Source: Lachnospiraceae bacterium AF51-6-b8A (GTDB lineage Bacteria; Bacillota; Clostridia; Lachnospirales; Lachnospiraceae). From it: DNA of 64,000 nt. The notes under the pieces were generated by a model, which saw only the letters and a list, made by a program, of their open reading frames with translations, was not told where the DNA came from and did no database searches. Position 1 is the stretch's first letter; every line of letters starts with the position of its first letter. The translations under genes were made by a program, and so were the position numbers. Positions 25,699 through 34,694 of this stretch are shown one piece after another. The stretch covers positions 1 to 64,000 of the forward strand of contig JAQCZH010000004.1 in NCBI GenBank assembly GCA_027682585.1, read 5' to 3'.

Positions 25699-27129
25699 TC
25701 AACTGCCCGCACGATCCTCCTCATCTATCTGAAATCCAAAGTAACGAACCGCATTGTTGTAGCTGATCCCCTTGATGATCCTCTCCAGGGTCTTCCAGTC
25801 AGCGGGATACTCTCCATTCTCTACCCAACCACCGATCAGATGGCAGAGAATACGCCGGAAGTACTCATGGCGGGGATAAGAAATAAAGGATCTGGAATCT
25901 GTCAGCATCCCATTGAAATTGCCCAGAAGTCCCAAGTTGGCCAGGGAGGTCATCTGCTCCATCATTCCAGTCTTATGATCATTAAACCACCAGGCGGATC
26001 CCTGTTGAACCTTGCCGGCAATGGAGGAATCTTGGAAACAGCCGATCACAGAGCCAATAGCGGCATTCTCAGCGGGATTTAAGGAGTATAGAATGGTCTT
26101 GGGCAGTTGATCCGTCTCGGCCAAGGCATTTAAAAACTGTCCCATCTCAATGGAATTTGCATAGCTGTTGATTGCATCAATACCGGCATCCGCCCCGAGC
26201 GCCTGATAGATTTTCTTGTTCAGATTGCGCTGAACACCGAAATGCAGCTGCATAACCCAGTTTTTATTGGCGTACTCACGACCGAGAAGAAGCATCATCA
26301 TCGTCTTGAACTGGCGCTCCTCATCAATATTTACATTCTGACCCGCAATGGCTCTGGCGAAAATCGTGTTGAGTTCGGTTTCACTTGCCGGTTTGTAATG
26401 CACATATTCCAGAGAATGATCCGAGATGGTGCAGCCTCGGGAAGCGAAGAAATCCATGCGTTTTCGCAAAGCGTCCATAAAAGAATTGAAATCCCGGATC
26501 GGCGTTTCTGAAACCTGTGCCAGTCTGTCAATATAAGCAGGCCAATCCGGCTTCTCAATATTCATGGCTTTCTCCGGTCTCCAGGCCGGAAGCACCTGAA
26601 ATTTCATAGTGGAATCCTTTGCCATTTTCTCATGGTATTCCAAAGAATCCACCGGATCATCTGTGGTGACAACCAGCTTGACGTTGGAGTTGGCAACCAG
26701 CTGTCTGGCCGTCATACTTCCATCCTGCAATTTTCTGTTGGCCAGATTCCAGACCTCCTCTGCAGTATCACCGCAGAGGTAACCGGTATAACCGAAATAG
26801 CGCTGCAGTTCCAGATGACTCCAGTGATAGAGCGGATTGCCCACTGCCATTGAAAGTGTCTTTGCCCAGGCCTGGAACTTATCACGGTCACTTCCGTCAC
26901 CGGTGATATATTTCTCCGCAACACCGTTGCTCCTCATCTGACGCCACTTATAATGGTCTCCTCCCAGCCAGAGCTCTGTGATATTGGAGAAAGCATGATC
27001 TTCATATATTTCTTTCGGTGACAGATGACAATGATAGTCAACGACAGGCATTTTCTCCGCGTACTCATGAAAGAGTTTTCTCTCCGTCTCCGTCTCTAAG
27101 AGAAAATCCTCATCCATAAAATTCTTCAT
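25699..27129 (-). CDS. uxaC: Glucuronate (uronate) isomerase
   Basis: 476 residues, usual length. It converts D-glucuronate to D-fructuronate, or galacturonate to tagaturonate. Blocks typical of UxaC are PVVDYHCHLSPKEIYEDH (metal-binding His pair, about 29-46), NITELWLGGDHYKWRQMRSNG, GRTYP-like NWVMQLHFGVQRN and RHEYFRRILCHLIGGWVENG. It is the last gene of the uxuA-uxuB-kdgK-uxaC operon and supplies fructuronate to UxuB. Confidence 0.95.
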   Translation of the reverse strand: MKNFMDEDFLLETETERKLFHEYAEKMPVVDYHCHLSPKEIYEDHAFSNITELWLGGDHYKWRQMRSNGVAEKYITGDGSDRDKFQAWAKTLSMAVGNPLYHWSHLELQRYFGYTGYLCGDTAEEVWNLANRKLQDGSMTARQLVANSNVKLVVTTDDPVDSLEYHEKMAKDSTMKFQVLPAWRPEKAMNIEKPDWPAYIDRLAQVSETPIRDFNSFMDALRKRMDFFASRGCTISDHSLEYVHYKPASETELNTIFARAIAGQNVNIDEERQFKTMMMLLLGREYANKNWVMQLHFGVQRNLNKKIYQALGADAGIDAINSYANSIEMGQFLNALAETDQLPKTILYSLNPAENAAIGSVIGCFQDSSIAGKVQQGSAWWFNDHKTGMMEQMTSLANLGLLGNFNGMLTDSRSFISYPRHEYFRRILCHLIGGWVENGEYPADWKTLERIIKGISYNNAVRYFGFQIDEEDRAGS

Positions 27130-27245
27130 TCCTGATCCCTCTCTCGCATTATCGTGACATAAATCTCTTTATCAATATAGACAAAGACCCTCTCAATCGC
27201 ATTCTCAGACGCGTACCCGTTATTATAACCTGAGACTGGATCACA

Positions 27246-28337
27246 TCAGCGCTGCACGCGGGCGCCTGCGCCGCCCATGATCGCTTCAACCTCATCTCTG
27301 GACGCCATTGTGGTGTCACCGGGCGTGGTCATCGCCAGCGCTCCGTGAGCTGCCCCATAATTGACAGCCAATTCGGCATCAGCTGTCGTCATCAATCCAT
27401 AAATCAGACCGGATGCGAAGGAATCACCGCCGCCAACACGGTCCATAATCTCCAGCCCCTTATAGTCCCTTGCCTTATGGATTTGCCCATCTGCCCAGCA
27501 GAGAGCCGACCAGTCATTGACCGTGGCGGTCTTGACCGTACGAAGGGTTGTCGCTACTGCCTTGAAGTTGGGGTATGTCCTGACAGCTGTCTCAATCATC
27601 TTCTTATAACCATCGACATTGAGCTCTTTGAGCGATGCGTCCTGTCCCTCAATCTGGAATCCCAGACAAGCGGTGAAATCCTCCTCATTTCCGATCATGA
27701 CATCAACATAAGAGGCGATCTGCCGATTGACTTCCTGGGCCTTCTTCTGACCGCCGATTGCAGACCACATGGAGGGACGGTAGTTGAGATCATAGGATAC
27801 GACCGTCCCGTACTTCTTGGCGGTCTTGATTGCCTCGATAACTGTCTTGGATGCCTGCTCTGACAGGGCCGCGTAGATGCCGCCAGTGTGAAGCCACCTG
27901 ACACCCAGTTCACCAAAGATATAGTCGAAGTCAAAGTCCTCCGGTCTTGCCTGTGAGATAGCGGTATTGGCCCGGTCAGAACACCCCTTGGCACCCCGAA
28001 TGCCAAATCCCCGCTCCGTAAAATTGAGTCCATTGCGGCAGAGACGTCCGATTCCATCTGTCTTCTTCCAGGCAATCAGAGAGGTATCAACGCCTCCCTG
28101 CATTATAAAGTCCTCGACCAGCTTGCCGACCTCATTGTCAGCAAGAGCGGTGAGTACCGCAGTCTTTAGTCCAAAGCACTTGCGCAGCCCCCGTATAACG
28201 TTGTACTCTCCGCCGCCTTCCCAGGCACGAAACTGTCTGGCTGTACGGATACGTCCTTCGCCCGGATCGAGGCGAAGCATTACCTCGCCCAGAGATACCG
28301 CATCAAACGTCGCTTCTTCTCTCAACTTAAAATCCAT
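27246..28337 (-). CDS. kdgK: PfkB-family sugar kinase, probable 2-keto-3-deoxygluconate kinase
   Basis: 363 residues. The N-terminal block is SLGEVMLRLDPGEGRIRTARQFRAWEGGGEYNV, and the PfkB signature near the C-terminus is DRVGGGDSFASGLIYGLM, with catalytic Asp. PfkB kinases vary in substrate. The choice of 2-keto-3-deoxygluconate rests on its place between uxuB and uxaC: the pathway needs this step to form KDPG. AGGAGG lies just before ATG 28337. A KDPG aldolase gene, the next step, is absent from the cluster. Confidence 0.85.
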   Translation of the reverse strand: MDFKLREEATFDAVSLGEVMLRLDPGEGRIRTARQFRAWEGGGEYNVIRGLRKCFGLKTAVLTALADNEVGKLVEDFIMQGGVDTSLIAWKKTDGIGRLCRNGLNFTERGFGIRGAKGCSDRANTAISQARPEDFDFDYIFGELGVRWLHTGGIYAALSEQASKTVIEAIKTAKKYGTVVSYDLNYRPSMWSAIGGQKKAQEVNRQIASYVDVMIGNEEDFTACLGFQIEGQDASLKELNVDGYKKMIETAVRTYPNFKAVATTLRTVKTATVNDWSALCWADGQIHKARDYKGLEIMDRVGGGDSFASGLIYGLMTTADAELAVNYGAAHGALAMTTPGDTTMASRDEVEAIMGGAGARVQR

Positions 28338-28481
28338 TGCATCCTCCTAAAGAATATGTCTAATTACCGTGCTTAAAATCATTGGCCGCAAAGCATCTGT
28401 TCTCAGCCAAGAACATGACCTTTCGGCACTGTCATCACACTTCCAGAGCCCGCACACCATACGCCTGTATCTGTCGTGAAT

Positions 28482-30092
28482 TCAGGCGGTATACTTCTCC
28501 AATGTCGCACGAATAGCGCCGGGACCTGCGATCAGCTCCTCAAAATAAGAAATCACTGTCTTATCCATGCCAACTGAGGACAGGTCTAAACCGAAGATCT
28601 GCACATTTGTGAGCAGGGGGGCCGCTTTGGATGCCGCATTCCTGTCCCCCAGCCTGATACCCTCGACATACTTAGATACAGAGGCAAGGAGGGGATCCGG
28701 AGACAGTTCAAAGGCTCTGCCCTCATCGTCTACAGCCATCAGATAGCGCAGCCAGCCAGCGAACACCAGGGGGATAAGCTTAAGGTCAGAGACATTCAAA
28801 GAGGGATCTTCGATATATCTCTTGATCGTTTCACCGAAACGGATGGCCAGCTTCTGTGACGTATCCGTGGCAATTCGCTGCGGCGTATCAGGCATAAATG
28901 GATTGGGAATTCGAACCTTCAGCACCGTGTCAATAAACTCCCTTGGATCCAGGACACCGGGATTGACAACAACCGGAAGTCCCTCTTTATAACCGATGAT
29001 CTCAACCATTGCCCTGAGCTGCGGATCCTTCATCTCATCAGAAATCTTCTGATAGCCGAGCAGGCAGCCATATACAGCCAGAGCCGTATGGAGAGGATTT
29101 AAACAGGTGCAGACCTTCATTTTCTCCACCTTGTCTACGGTCTCTCTCTCTGTGAAAATCACGCCTGCCTGCTCGAGCTTGGGACGGCCATTGGGGAAGG
29201 AATCCTCAATCACCAGGTACTGCGTCTCTTCGGCATTGACAAAGGGAGCCACCCAGGTCTTCCTGCTGGTGACAACCGGATCAAGTCCCGACAGATTATC
29301 CTCGCGCAAGATCTTCTCGACAGATACATCCGGTCTGGGAGTGATTTTGTCAATCATAGACCAGGGGAAAGAGACCCTTGATTTATCGCTGATATAGTCA
29401 TAGAAACCTGCCTCTGCCCTTCCGTTTTTCGTCCACTCCCGGGCAAATGCGCTGATGGCCGCACAGAGCTTATCGCCATTATGAGAACAATTGTCTGTGG
29501 AAACCATAGCGATGGGCTTCGCCCCGCTCTCATAACGGGCATAGAGTAAGGATGCGACCTTACCCATATAGCTTTTGGGCGCCTTGGGGCCGGCCAGATA
29601 GTCTTCTTCGACCGCGGGGAGCAGCTCTCCCTTTCCATTCACCAGAGAATACCCCTTCTCTGTAATGGTAAATGTGACCATCTGCAGGGACCCCCTGCCG
29701 AAGATCTCCTTGAGGCGCCTGTACTCAGCCTGGTTGGCAGAGTCGAGAATACAGGACTCCGCAATAGATCCGACGACAGTCTTGTCCACTTTGCCGTCCG
29801 CTTTCAGTGTCACCAGAACAGAGTAATTGTCGTGGGGCCGGTACATCTTCTCTACGATCTCATAGTCAAATCCCTCAGCCACGATCAGTCCCCTGCTGCT
29901 TGCGCCGGAATTCAAAAGCTCCTGGGCAAGATTGGCCTGAAAAGCCCGAAAGATGTTGCCGGCACCGAAGTGAATCCAAGTGGGATTGGCCCTGGTTGCC
30001 TCGACCATAGCCTTCCGGTCATAGCGGGGCAGCTGATATCCCTTGCTCTCCCACTCGCTGCCGCTGGCAAGTCCCTTTTCCGTCAATTCCAT
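28482..30092 (-). CDS. uxuB: Fructuronate reductase (D-mannonate oxidoreductase)
   Basis: 536 residues, mannitol dehydrogenase superfamily. It reduces D-fructuronate to D-mannonate with NADH. The N-terminal NAD-binding site shows as THIHFGAGN-type WIHFGAGNIFRAFQA (about 39-53). The central block VSFPWSMIDKITPRPD and the family signature CLNPLHTALAVYGCLLGY (about 330-347) hold substrate residues including Asn and His. Residues around KGYSLVNGKGELL are typical of the longer Clostridia form. It lies 21 bases after uxuA, with a strong AGGAGGAGG site. Confidence 0.92.
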   Translation of the reverse strand: MELTEKGLASGSEWESKGYQLPRYDRKAMVEATRANPTWIHFGAGNIFRAFQANLAQELLNSGASSRGLIVAEGFDYEIVEKMYRPHDNYSVLVTLKADGKVDKTVVGSIAESCILDSANQAEYRRLKEIFGRGSLQMVTFTITEKGYSLVNGKGELLPAVEEDYLAGPKAPKSYMGKVASLLYARYESGAKPIAMVSTDNCSHNGDKLCAAISAFAREWTKNGRAEAGFYDYISDKSRVSFPWSMIDKITPRPDVSVEKILREDNLSGLDPVVTSRKTWVAPFVNAEETQYLVIEDSFPNGRPKLEQAGVIFTERETVDKVEKMKVCTCLNPLHTALAVYGCLLGYQKISDEMKDPQLRAMVEIIGYKEGLPVVVNPGVLDPREFIDTVLKVRIPNPFMPDTPQRIATDTSQKLAIRFGETIKRYIEDPSLNVSDLKLIPLVFAGWLRYLMAVDDEGRAFELSPDPLLASVSKYVEGIRLGDRNAASKAAPLLTNVQIFGLDLSSVGMDKTVISYFEELIAGPGAIRATLEKYTA

Positions 30093-30113
30093 ATGATGCC
30101 TCCTCCTGTTTTG

Positions 30114-31193
30114 TCAACGCCTGGTCTGATTCTTATCGATTGCCTCCCAGAGACCGACAAGATATGCGGCTCCCAGAGCTCGATCATAAAGACCATATCC
30201 TGGCATGGCCTTCTCTCCCCAGATCATACGTCCATGATCCGGCCGAATGGGTCCGTCAAAGCCAATATCATGCAGAGCTTTCATGATTTCGTACATGTCA
30301 AAGGTGCCATCCTCAGACAGATGCGCAGCCTCTTCGAAATTGGTTGGACTATTGAACTTAAGATTTCTCACATGGGCAAAATGAATGCGTCCCTTCAGGG
30401 AACGGATAATGTCAGGAAGGTCATTTTCCAGATTCGTACCCAGAGAACCGGTGCAGAGGGTAACTCCATTATGGATGTCATCCACCATCTCCATCATGCG
30501 AAGGAGGTTCTTCTTGTTGGTGATAATGCGGGGAAGACCGAAGACGGACCAGGCGGGATCGTCCGGATGAATCGCCATCTTAATGTCGTACTTATTGCAG
30601 ACCGGCATAATTCTCTCAAGAAAGTACTTCAAATTATCAAAGAGCTTATCATCATCAATCTCGTATTTCCTGTAGAGGGCAAACATCTCTTTGACATGCT
30701 CCATGCGCTCAGGCTCCCAACCGGGCATAACAGAGCCATTCATATCACCGGAGATGGATTCAAACATCTTCTCGGGATCCAGAGCATCAACAGCCTCCTG
30801 GGTATACGCCAGTACCGTAGAGGCATCTGCCCTCTCCCTGGCCAGCTCCGTTCTTGTCCAGTCAAAGACAGGCATAAAATTATAGCAGACCAGGTGGATA
30901 TCCTCTCTGCCCAGATTCTCAAGAGATGCAATGTAGTGATTAATCAGCTGATCTCTGTTTTTCGTCCCAAGCTTGATCTCCTCATGAACATTGACAGACT
31001 CAATTCCGGCGACGTGAAGTCCCGCGGCCTCCACCTCCTCCTTCATGGAGCGAATCGCCTCCCGGCTCCAGACTTCTCCCGGCTGCGTGTCATAGAGCGT
31101 CGTTATGACGCCTGTCACATAACGAATCTGGCGAATCTGTTCGAGGCTGACCGTGTCATAGCCTGAGCCATACCAGCGCATAGTCATTTCCAT
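30114..31193 (-). CDS. uxuA: Mannonate dehydratase
   Basis: 359 residues from ATG at 31193, where AGGAGG lies 7 bases upstream. The long in-frame extension above it has no family resemblance. It dehydrates D-mannonate to 2-keto-3-deoxygluconate. Characteristic blocks are MRWYGSGYDTVSLEQIRQI (N-terminus), KMAIHPDDPAWSVFGLPRI (metal ligands), LCTGSLGTNLENDLP and GPIRPDHGRMIWGEK near the C-terminus. It is the first gene of the glucuronate operon, divergent from the AraC regulator; the 218-base gap between them should carry both promoters. Confidence 0.95.
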   Translation of the reverse strand: MEMTMRWYGSGYDTVSLEQIRQIRYVTGVITTLYDTQPGEVWSREAIRSMKEEVEAAGLHVAGIESVNVHEEIKLGTKNRDQLINHYIASLENLGREDIHLVCYNFMPVFDWTRTELARERADASTVLAYTQEAVDALDPEKMFESISGDMNGSVMPGWEPERMEHVKEMFALYRKYEIDDDKLFDNLKYFLERIMPVCNKYDIKMAIHPDDPAWSVFGLPRIITNKKNLLRMMEMVDDIHNGVTLCTGSLGTNLENDLPDIIRSLKGRIHFAHVRNLKFNSPTNFEEAAHLSEDGTFDMYEIMKALHDIGFDGPIRPDHGRMIWGEKAMPGYGLYDRALGAAYLVGLWEAIDKNQTRR

Positions 31194-31411
31194 CCTGCTT
31201 CCTCCTTGTTTTGGATATACGATGTTGTCTTCATTATATCTGCCATATGGATTTGATACATTACGGCAATTGTTGCTGTCTTTGCAAATCTTGTGATTTG
31301 TGCTAGGATTTTCAGTACAGTATCCTGCAGACAGGCGTACTTTTATGGTGATGCATTCGTTTGCACCAGTCGTATGCTCTGTCTCGTCCTCCTCACGATC
31401 AAACGAAATGA

Positions 31412-32329
31412 TTGGAAGAAACATTGAAAGAACAGCTTCACTCCCCCTTCGTCACAAGGCAGTATATGCAGTCCAGAGACTTTGAGATCTTCTACTACAA
31501 CGACTGCAATTTGAAATCTGTCAGCAATCACTCACACCCCTACTATGAGTTCTATTTCTTCCTGGGCGGCAATGTCAGCATGCACGTCGACGGGGTAGAT
31601 TACCCTCTGACCAAGGGCGATGTTATCCTGATTCCTCCCGACGTCAGTCATCACCTGATCAATTATGCCCCGTCCGACCCTTACCAGCGCTTCATCTTCT
31701 GGATCAGCCGCAATTTCTGCAATGAAATGATGCAGATTTCTCAGGACTATGGCTATGCCATGCAGCAGGTGATTGTCAGCAAACACTATGTCTATCACTA
31801 CGATGTTCTCTCTTTCAATACTCTGCAGGGTAAAATCTACGCTCTTTTGGACGAGATCCACAGCAACCGCTTTGGCCGCTCCGCCAGGATTTCCCTCTGT
31901 GTCCATGACCTGGTTCTGCATTTGAACCGTTCTATCTATGAGATCGAACATCCCCGTCAGGAGCAGGAGATCCTCTCCCTCCATGAGAATATCATCTCCT
32001 TTATTGACCGACATTTAGAACAGAACCTGTCTCTTGACGATATCGCAGATAATTTCTATGTCAGCAAGTATCATATCGCCCATATTTTCAAGGACCACCT
32101 TGGTCTCTCCATCCACCAGTACATTTTGAAGCGCCGCCTGGCCATGGTTCGCGACTCAATCACATCTAATATGAATATTTCTGACGCCTATCAGCGCTGC
32201 GGTTTTAATGACTATTCCTCTTTCTTTCGCGCTTTCAAAAAGGAATACGGGATGAGCCCCAAAGAATACAGGGAAACCTATGCTTTCCCCGAAGAAAACC
32301 CCTCCGGAGCGTATCGCACAGGCAGATAA
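31412..32329 (+). CDS. AraC family transcriptional regulator, probable regulator of the glucuronate operon
   Basis: 305 residues. An N-terminal cupin domain (SNHSHPYYEFYFFLGGNVSM, about 38-57) binds the effector. The C-terminal AraC domain has two HTHs: LSLDDIADNFYVSKYHIAHI and ISDAYQRCGFNDYSSFFRAF, with the signature KEYGMSPKEYR. The start is uncertain: TTG at 31412 keeps the conserved KEQLHSPFVTRQYMQSRDFE segment but has a poor ribosome site; TTG 31424 and ATG 31466 are alternatives. Its divergent position next to uxuA suggests it controls that operon, probably in response to a uronate. Confidence 0.88.
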   Translation: MEETLKEQLHSPFVTRQYMQSRDFEIFYYNDCNLKSVSNHSHPYYEFYFFLGGNVSMHVDGVDYPLTKGDVILIPPDVSHHLINYAPSDPYQRFIFWISRNFCNEMMQISQDYGYAMQQVIVSKHYVYHYDVLSFNTLQGKIYALLDEIHSNRFGRSARISLCVHDLVLHLNRSIYEIEHPRQEQEILSLHENIISFIDRHLEQNLSLDDIADNFYVSKYHIAHIFKDHLGLSIHQYILKRRLAMVRDSITSNMNISDAYQRCGFNDYSSFFRAFKKEYGMSPKEYRETYAFPEENPSGAYRTGR

Positions 32330-32454
32330 GCAACTTGTATTTTCGAGCAGAAAAATCAGGCGTATATTTCGAACAGCCCTCAAAAGCCCCAAAAATCTCC
32401 GGCTGCAGCCGAAGACTTTGAATAAAACAATAGATAAGTTTCTTATGCGATCTG

Positions 32455-32490
32455 ACAAAGGGGTCTTCGGCTGTTGCCGAAGACCCCTTG
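32455..32490. terminator. Bidirectional terminator between convergent genes
   Basis: CAAAGGGGTCTTCGGC and GCCGAAGACCCCTTG around TGTT form a near-perfect 14-15 bp stem (about 32457-32490). It separates the plus-strand araC gene from the minus-strand marR gene. Confidence 0.8.
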
Positions 32491-32535
32491 TATTCGTGAC
32501 AATTGAATCTCTGTAAAACCTGTATCTGACTATGC

Positions 32536-33024
32536 TTATGCGTCAAGCGCATCCAATCTCGCCTCCAAATCCTTAAGAGGTCCCTGCCCCGGATCCATAT
32601 CGGCAAGCATATTATAAAGCAGCCTGTAGAGCGCCTGAAGCTCCTCACGTTTTAGGTGAAAACACCCGCGCATATGAAGGGGGACAGACAGAGCGCTCTT
32701 TCGAAGCTCCATCCCGCTCTCTGTTACCGTGACAATCAGCGATCTCTCATCCGCCTTGGACCTGGCACGATCAATATAGCCCTTGGCCTCAAGCTTCTTA
32801 AGCACCGGCGTCAGCGTACCGGAATCCAGATAGAGAACCTGTCCCAGCTCTTTCACCGTCACTTTCTGCCTCTCCCACATCACCATCATCGTGATGTACT
32901 GGGTATAAGTCAGCTGCAGCGGATCCAAAAAGGGCTTGTATTTGCGCACAATCTCCTTAGACACTGCGTACAGCGGAAAACAGAGCTGGTTCTCCAGCTT
33001 GAGTGCGTCATACTTATCGCTCAT
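32536..33024 (-). CDS. MarR family regulator, OhrR-like with conserved Cys15
   Basis: 162 residues from ATG at 33024 (GGAGG nine bases upstream). N-terminal LKLENQLCFPLYAVSKEI carries Cys15, exactly where OhrR has its peroxide-sensing cysteine. The winged helix follows (VTVKELGQVLYLDSGTLTPV, RARSKADERSLIVTVT). OhrR-type repressors release DNA when the cysteine is oxidised. Here it is the last gene behind trxA and trxB, not beside ohr. A likely job is redox control of its own thioredoxin operon through the palindromes around 34483-34527. Sensing chemistry and target are inferred. Confidence 0.85.
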   Translation of the reverse strand: MSDKYDALKLENQLCFPLYAVSKEIVRKYKPFLDPLQLTYTQYITMMVMWERQKVTVKELGQVLYLDSGTLTPVLKKLEAKGYIDRARSKADERSLIVTVTESGMELRKSALSVPLHMRGCFHLKREELQALYRLLYNMLADMDPGQGPLKDLEARLDALDA

Positions 33025-33108
33025 ACCAATCATCCTCCAAAGCCTTATCCCTCTGCAGCGAAATGCATGATCCGCCAATGCTCTGTTACGAAAAAGACAG
33101 AACGTATA

Positions 33109-34032
33109 CTAGGCTGACATCTCTTTGTCCTGAATGTAGCTGACTGCGGCGAGCGCTGCCACAGCGCCGTCGCTCGCCGCAGTAGCAAGCTGACGCACAG
33201 TCTTGGTTCGCGTATCACCTGCGGCAAAAATGCCCTCAACATTGGTCCTGCAATCCTCACCGGCAATAATATAACCGCCTTGATCAAGACCGACGACATT
33301 AGAGAATATCATATTTTCAGGCATCTGTCCAATTGCCACGAAGAGTCCATCGAGCTCAATCATCCTCTTCTCTCCACTGACCTTGTCTGTCACCTCGATG
33401 GCCTCCAGACGATCCTGTCCAAGAAGAGCTGTGATGTTGGAATTGAGGACAAATTCTACATTCTCCCTGGCTCTCAGCTTCTCGACACGGGCAGCCTCAC
33501 CGCGAAACTGATCTCTCCTGTGAATCACATAGACCTTCTTAACGATATTGGAAAGGAATTCCGCATCTTCTAAGGCTGTATTCCCCCCTCCGTTAACCGC
33601 CACAACTTTCTTGCGGTAAAACATGCCATCACAGGTCGCGCAGTAAGAAATCCCCTTGCCGACCCATTCTTCCTCATGCTCTAATCCCAGAGGCCTGTTC
33701 TTTGCGCCGGTCGCCAGGATTATGGTCCTCGACGCAATGCGTTCACCATCTTCTAAGACTGCGACCTTATGATCACCGGCATCCTCGATTGAGGTAACTC
33801 TTGCCTGGCGATACTCCACTCCCAGACCAACAGCCTGCTGATAGAGACCCATAGCGAAGTCGAAACCGGAAGTATGCGCGATACCAGGATAATTCTCGAT
33901 ATCCGGGGTATTAATAATCTGCCCTCCATAAATATTGGCCTCAAGAACCAATACACTCTTATTCTGGCGAACTCCATAAATACCTGCGGACAGTCCTGCG
34001 GTACCGGCACCTACAACTAAAATATCATACAT
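33109..34032 (-). CDS. trxB: Thioredoxin reductase
   Basis: 307 residues from ATG at 34032 (GAGGTG upstream). It reduces thioredoxin with NAD(P)H through FAD. The N-terminal FAD site is ILVVGAGTAGLSAGIYG (about 3-19). The redox-active CATC lies in YCATCDGMFYRKKVVAVNGGGNTA, which also contains the second dinucleotide motif. The C-terminal GIFAAGDTRTK binds FAD. It lies 60 bases after trxA in the same operon. Ferredoxin- or flavin-linked variants of this fold exist in anaerobes, so the electron donor is not certain. Confidence 0.94.
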   Translation of the reverse strand: MYDILVVGAGTAGLSAGIYGVRQNKSVLVLEANIYGGQIINTPDIENYPGIAHTSGFDFAMGLYQQAVGLGVEYRQARVTSIEDAGDHKVAVLEDGERIASRTIILATGAKNRPLGLEHEEEWVGKGISYCATCDGMFYRKKVVAVNGGGNTALEDAEFLSNIVKKVYVIHRRDQFRGEAARVEKLRARENVEFVLNSNITALLGQDRLEAIEVTDKVSGEKRMIELDGLFVAIGQMPENMIFSNVVGLDQGGYIIAGEDCRTNVEGIFAAGDTRTKTVRQLATAASDGAVAALAAVSYIQDKEMSA

Positions 34033-34092
34033 GTAACACCTCATTTCGATTGATAGAGATCCTGCAGACAAAAACGCCGGAAAAATCTGCCA

Positions 34093-34404
34093 CTACTTGA
34101 GCAAATCCAAAAGCTGAGCCTTAGGGACAGCTCCGACGGACTTCTTGTAGACCTGGCCATTTTTAAATACGATGACGGTAGGAATCGACATCACATTGTA
34201 TTTCTCTGCAATATCCATCTCCTCATCGACATTGAGTTTGCCCACCTTATAAGAGCCGTCTGATTCCTCAGCGATCTCAGAGACAACCGGGCCAAGCATC
34301 CTGCATGGGCCGCACCAGGAAGCCCAGAAATCAACCATCACCGGCACATCACTCTTCAACACTTCATTCTCAAAATTTGCAGTGGTAACTGTTAACTCAG
34401 ACAT
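34093..34404 (-). CDS. trxA: Thioredoxin
   Basis: 103 residues, classic length. The active site is WASWCGPCRM (about 28-37). Cis-proline is in NVMSIPTVIVFKNG, and the Asp-Phe-Trp block is VMVDFWASW. It is a small dithiol carrier, reduced by TrxB. It is the first gene of trxA-trxB-marR. The start has AGGAGG upstream and the promoter at 34483-34511 is almost consensus. Confidence 0.96.
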   Translation of the reverse strand: MSELTVTTANFENEVLKSDVPVMVDFWASWCGPCRMLGPVVSEIAEESDGSYKVGKLNVDEEMDIAEKYNVMSIPTVIVFKNGQVYKKSVGAVPKAQLLDLLK

Positions 34405-34482
34405 ATCATCCTCCTATCAACCTCATACTCATTTGCCGCGACAGTCATTGAAATTCTAAAAATCTGTCTTGTATCTAAGCTA

Positions 34483-34511
34483 ATTGTACGCAACTTAATT
34501 ATTCCTGTCAA
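34483..34511 (-). promoter_or_regulatory. Consensus promoter of the trxA operon
   Basis: On the minus strand TTGACA (34506-34511), 17 bases, TACAAT (34483-34488): a near-perfect housekeeping promoter. The -10 box lies within a (G/A)TTGCGTACAAT palindrome. Confidence 0.85.
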
Positions 34512-34527
34512 TACCATTGCGCGCAAT
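34483..34527. promoter_or_regulatory. Paired ATTG-N4-CAA operator candidates at the trxA promoter
   Basis: Plus strand: ATTGTACGCAAC at 34483-34494, overlapping the -10 box, and the perfect palindrome ATTGCGCGCAAT at 34516-34527, just upstream of the -35 box. The first shares the 12-mer TTGCGTACAATT (minus strand) with a site before pta at 51841-51854. Repressor sites for the operon's MarR/OhrR-like protein are the natural reading. Confidence 0.6.
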
Positions 34528-34584
34528 TTCATAAATGCCTGTCGGCTCCGCACACTCAGATCACCTCGCTCGATGGATGACATA

Positions 34585-34645
34585 CAAAAATCGACGACTA
34601 ACGCTGACGCATCATCCTGCGTGTCAGCGTTAGCCGCCGATTTTA
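34585..34645 (-). terminator. Intrinsic terminator of fprA
   Basis: A long stem: CGACTAACGCTGAC-GCA and TGC-GTGTCAGCGTTAGCCG with a 2-base bulge. On the minus strand it ends in GATTTTTGT. It lies 50 bases past the fprA stop. Confidence 0.8.
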
Positions 34646-34694
34646 CACTCAATTATTTGCCATTCTGTTTCGCTTTTTTAGCTTTGCGATGATT

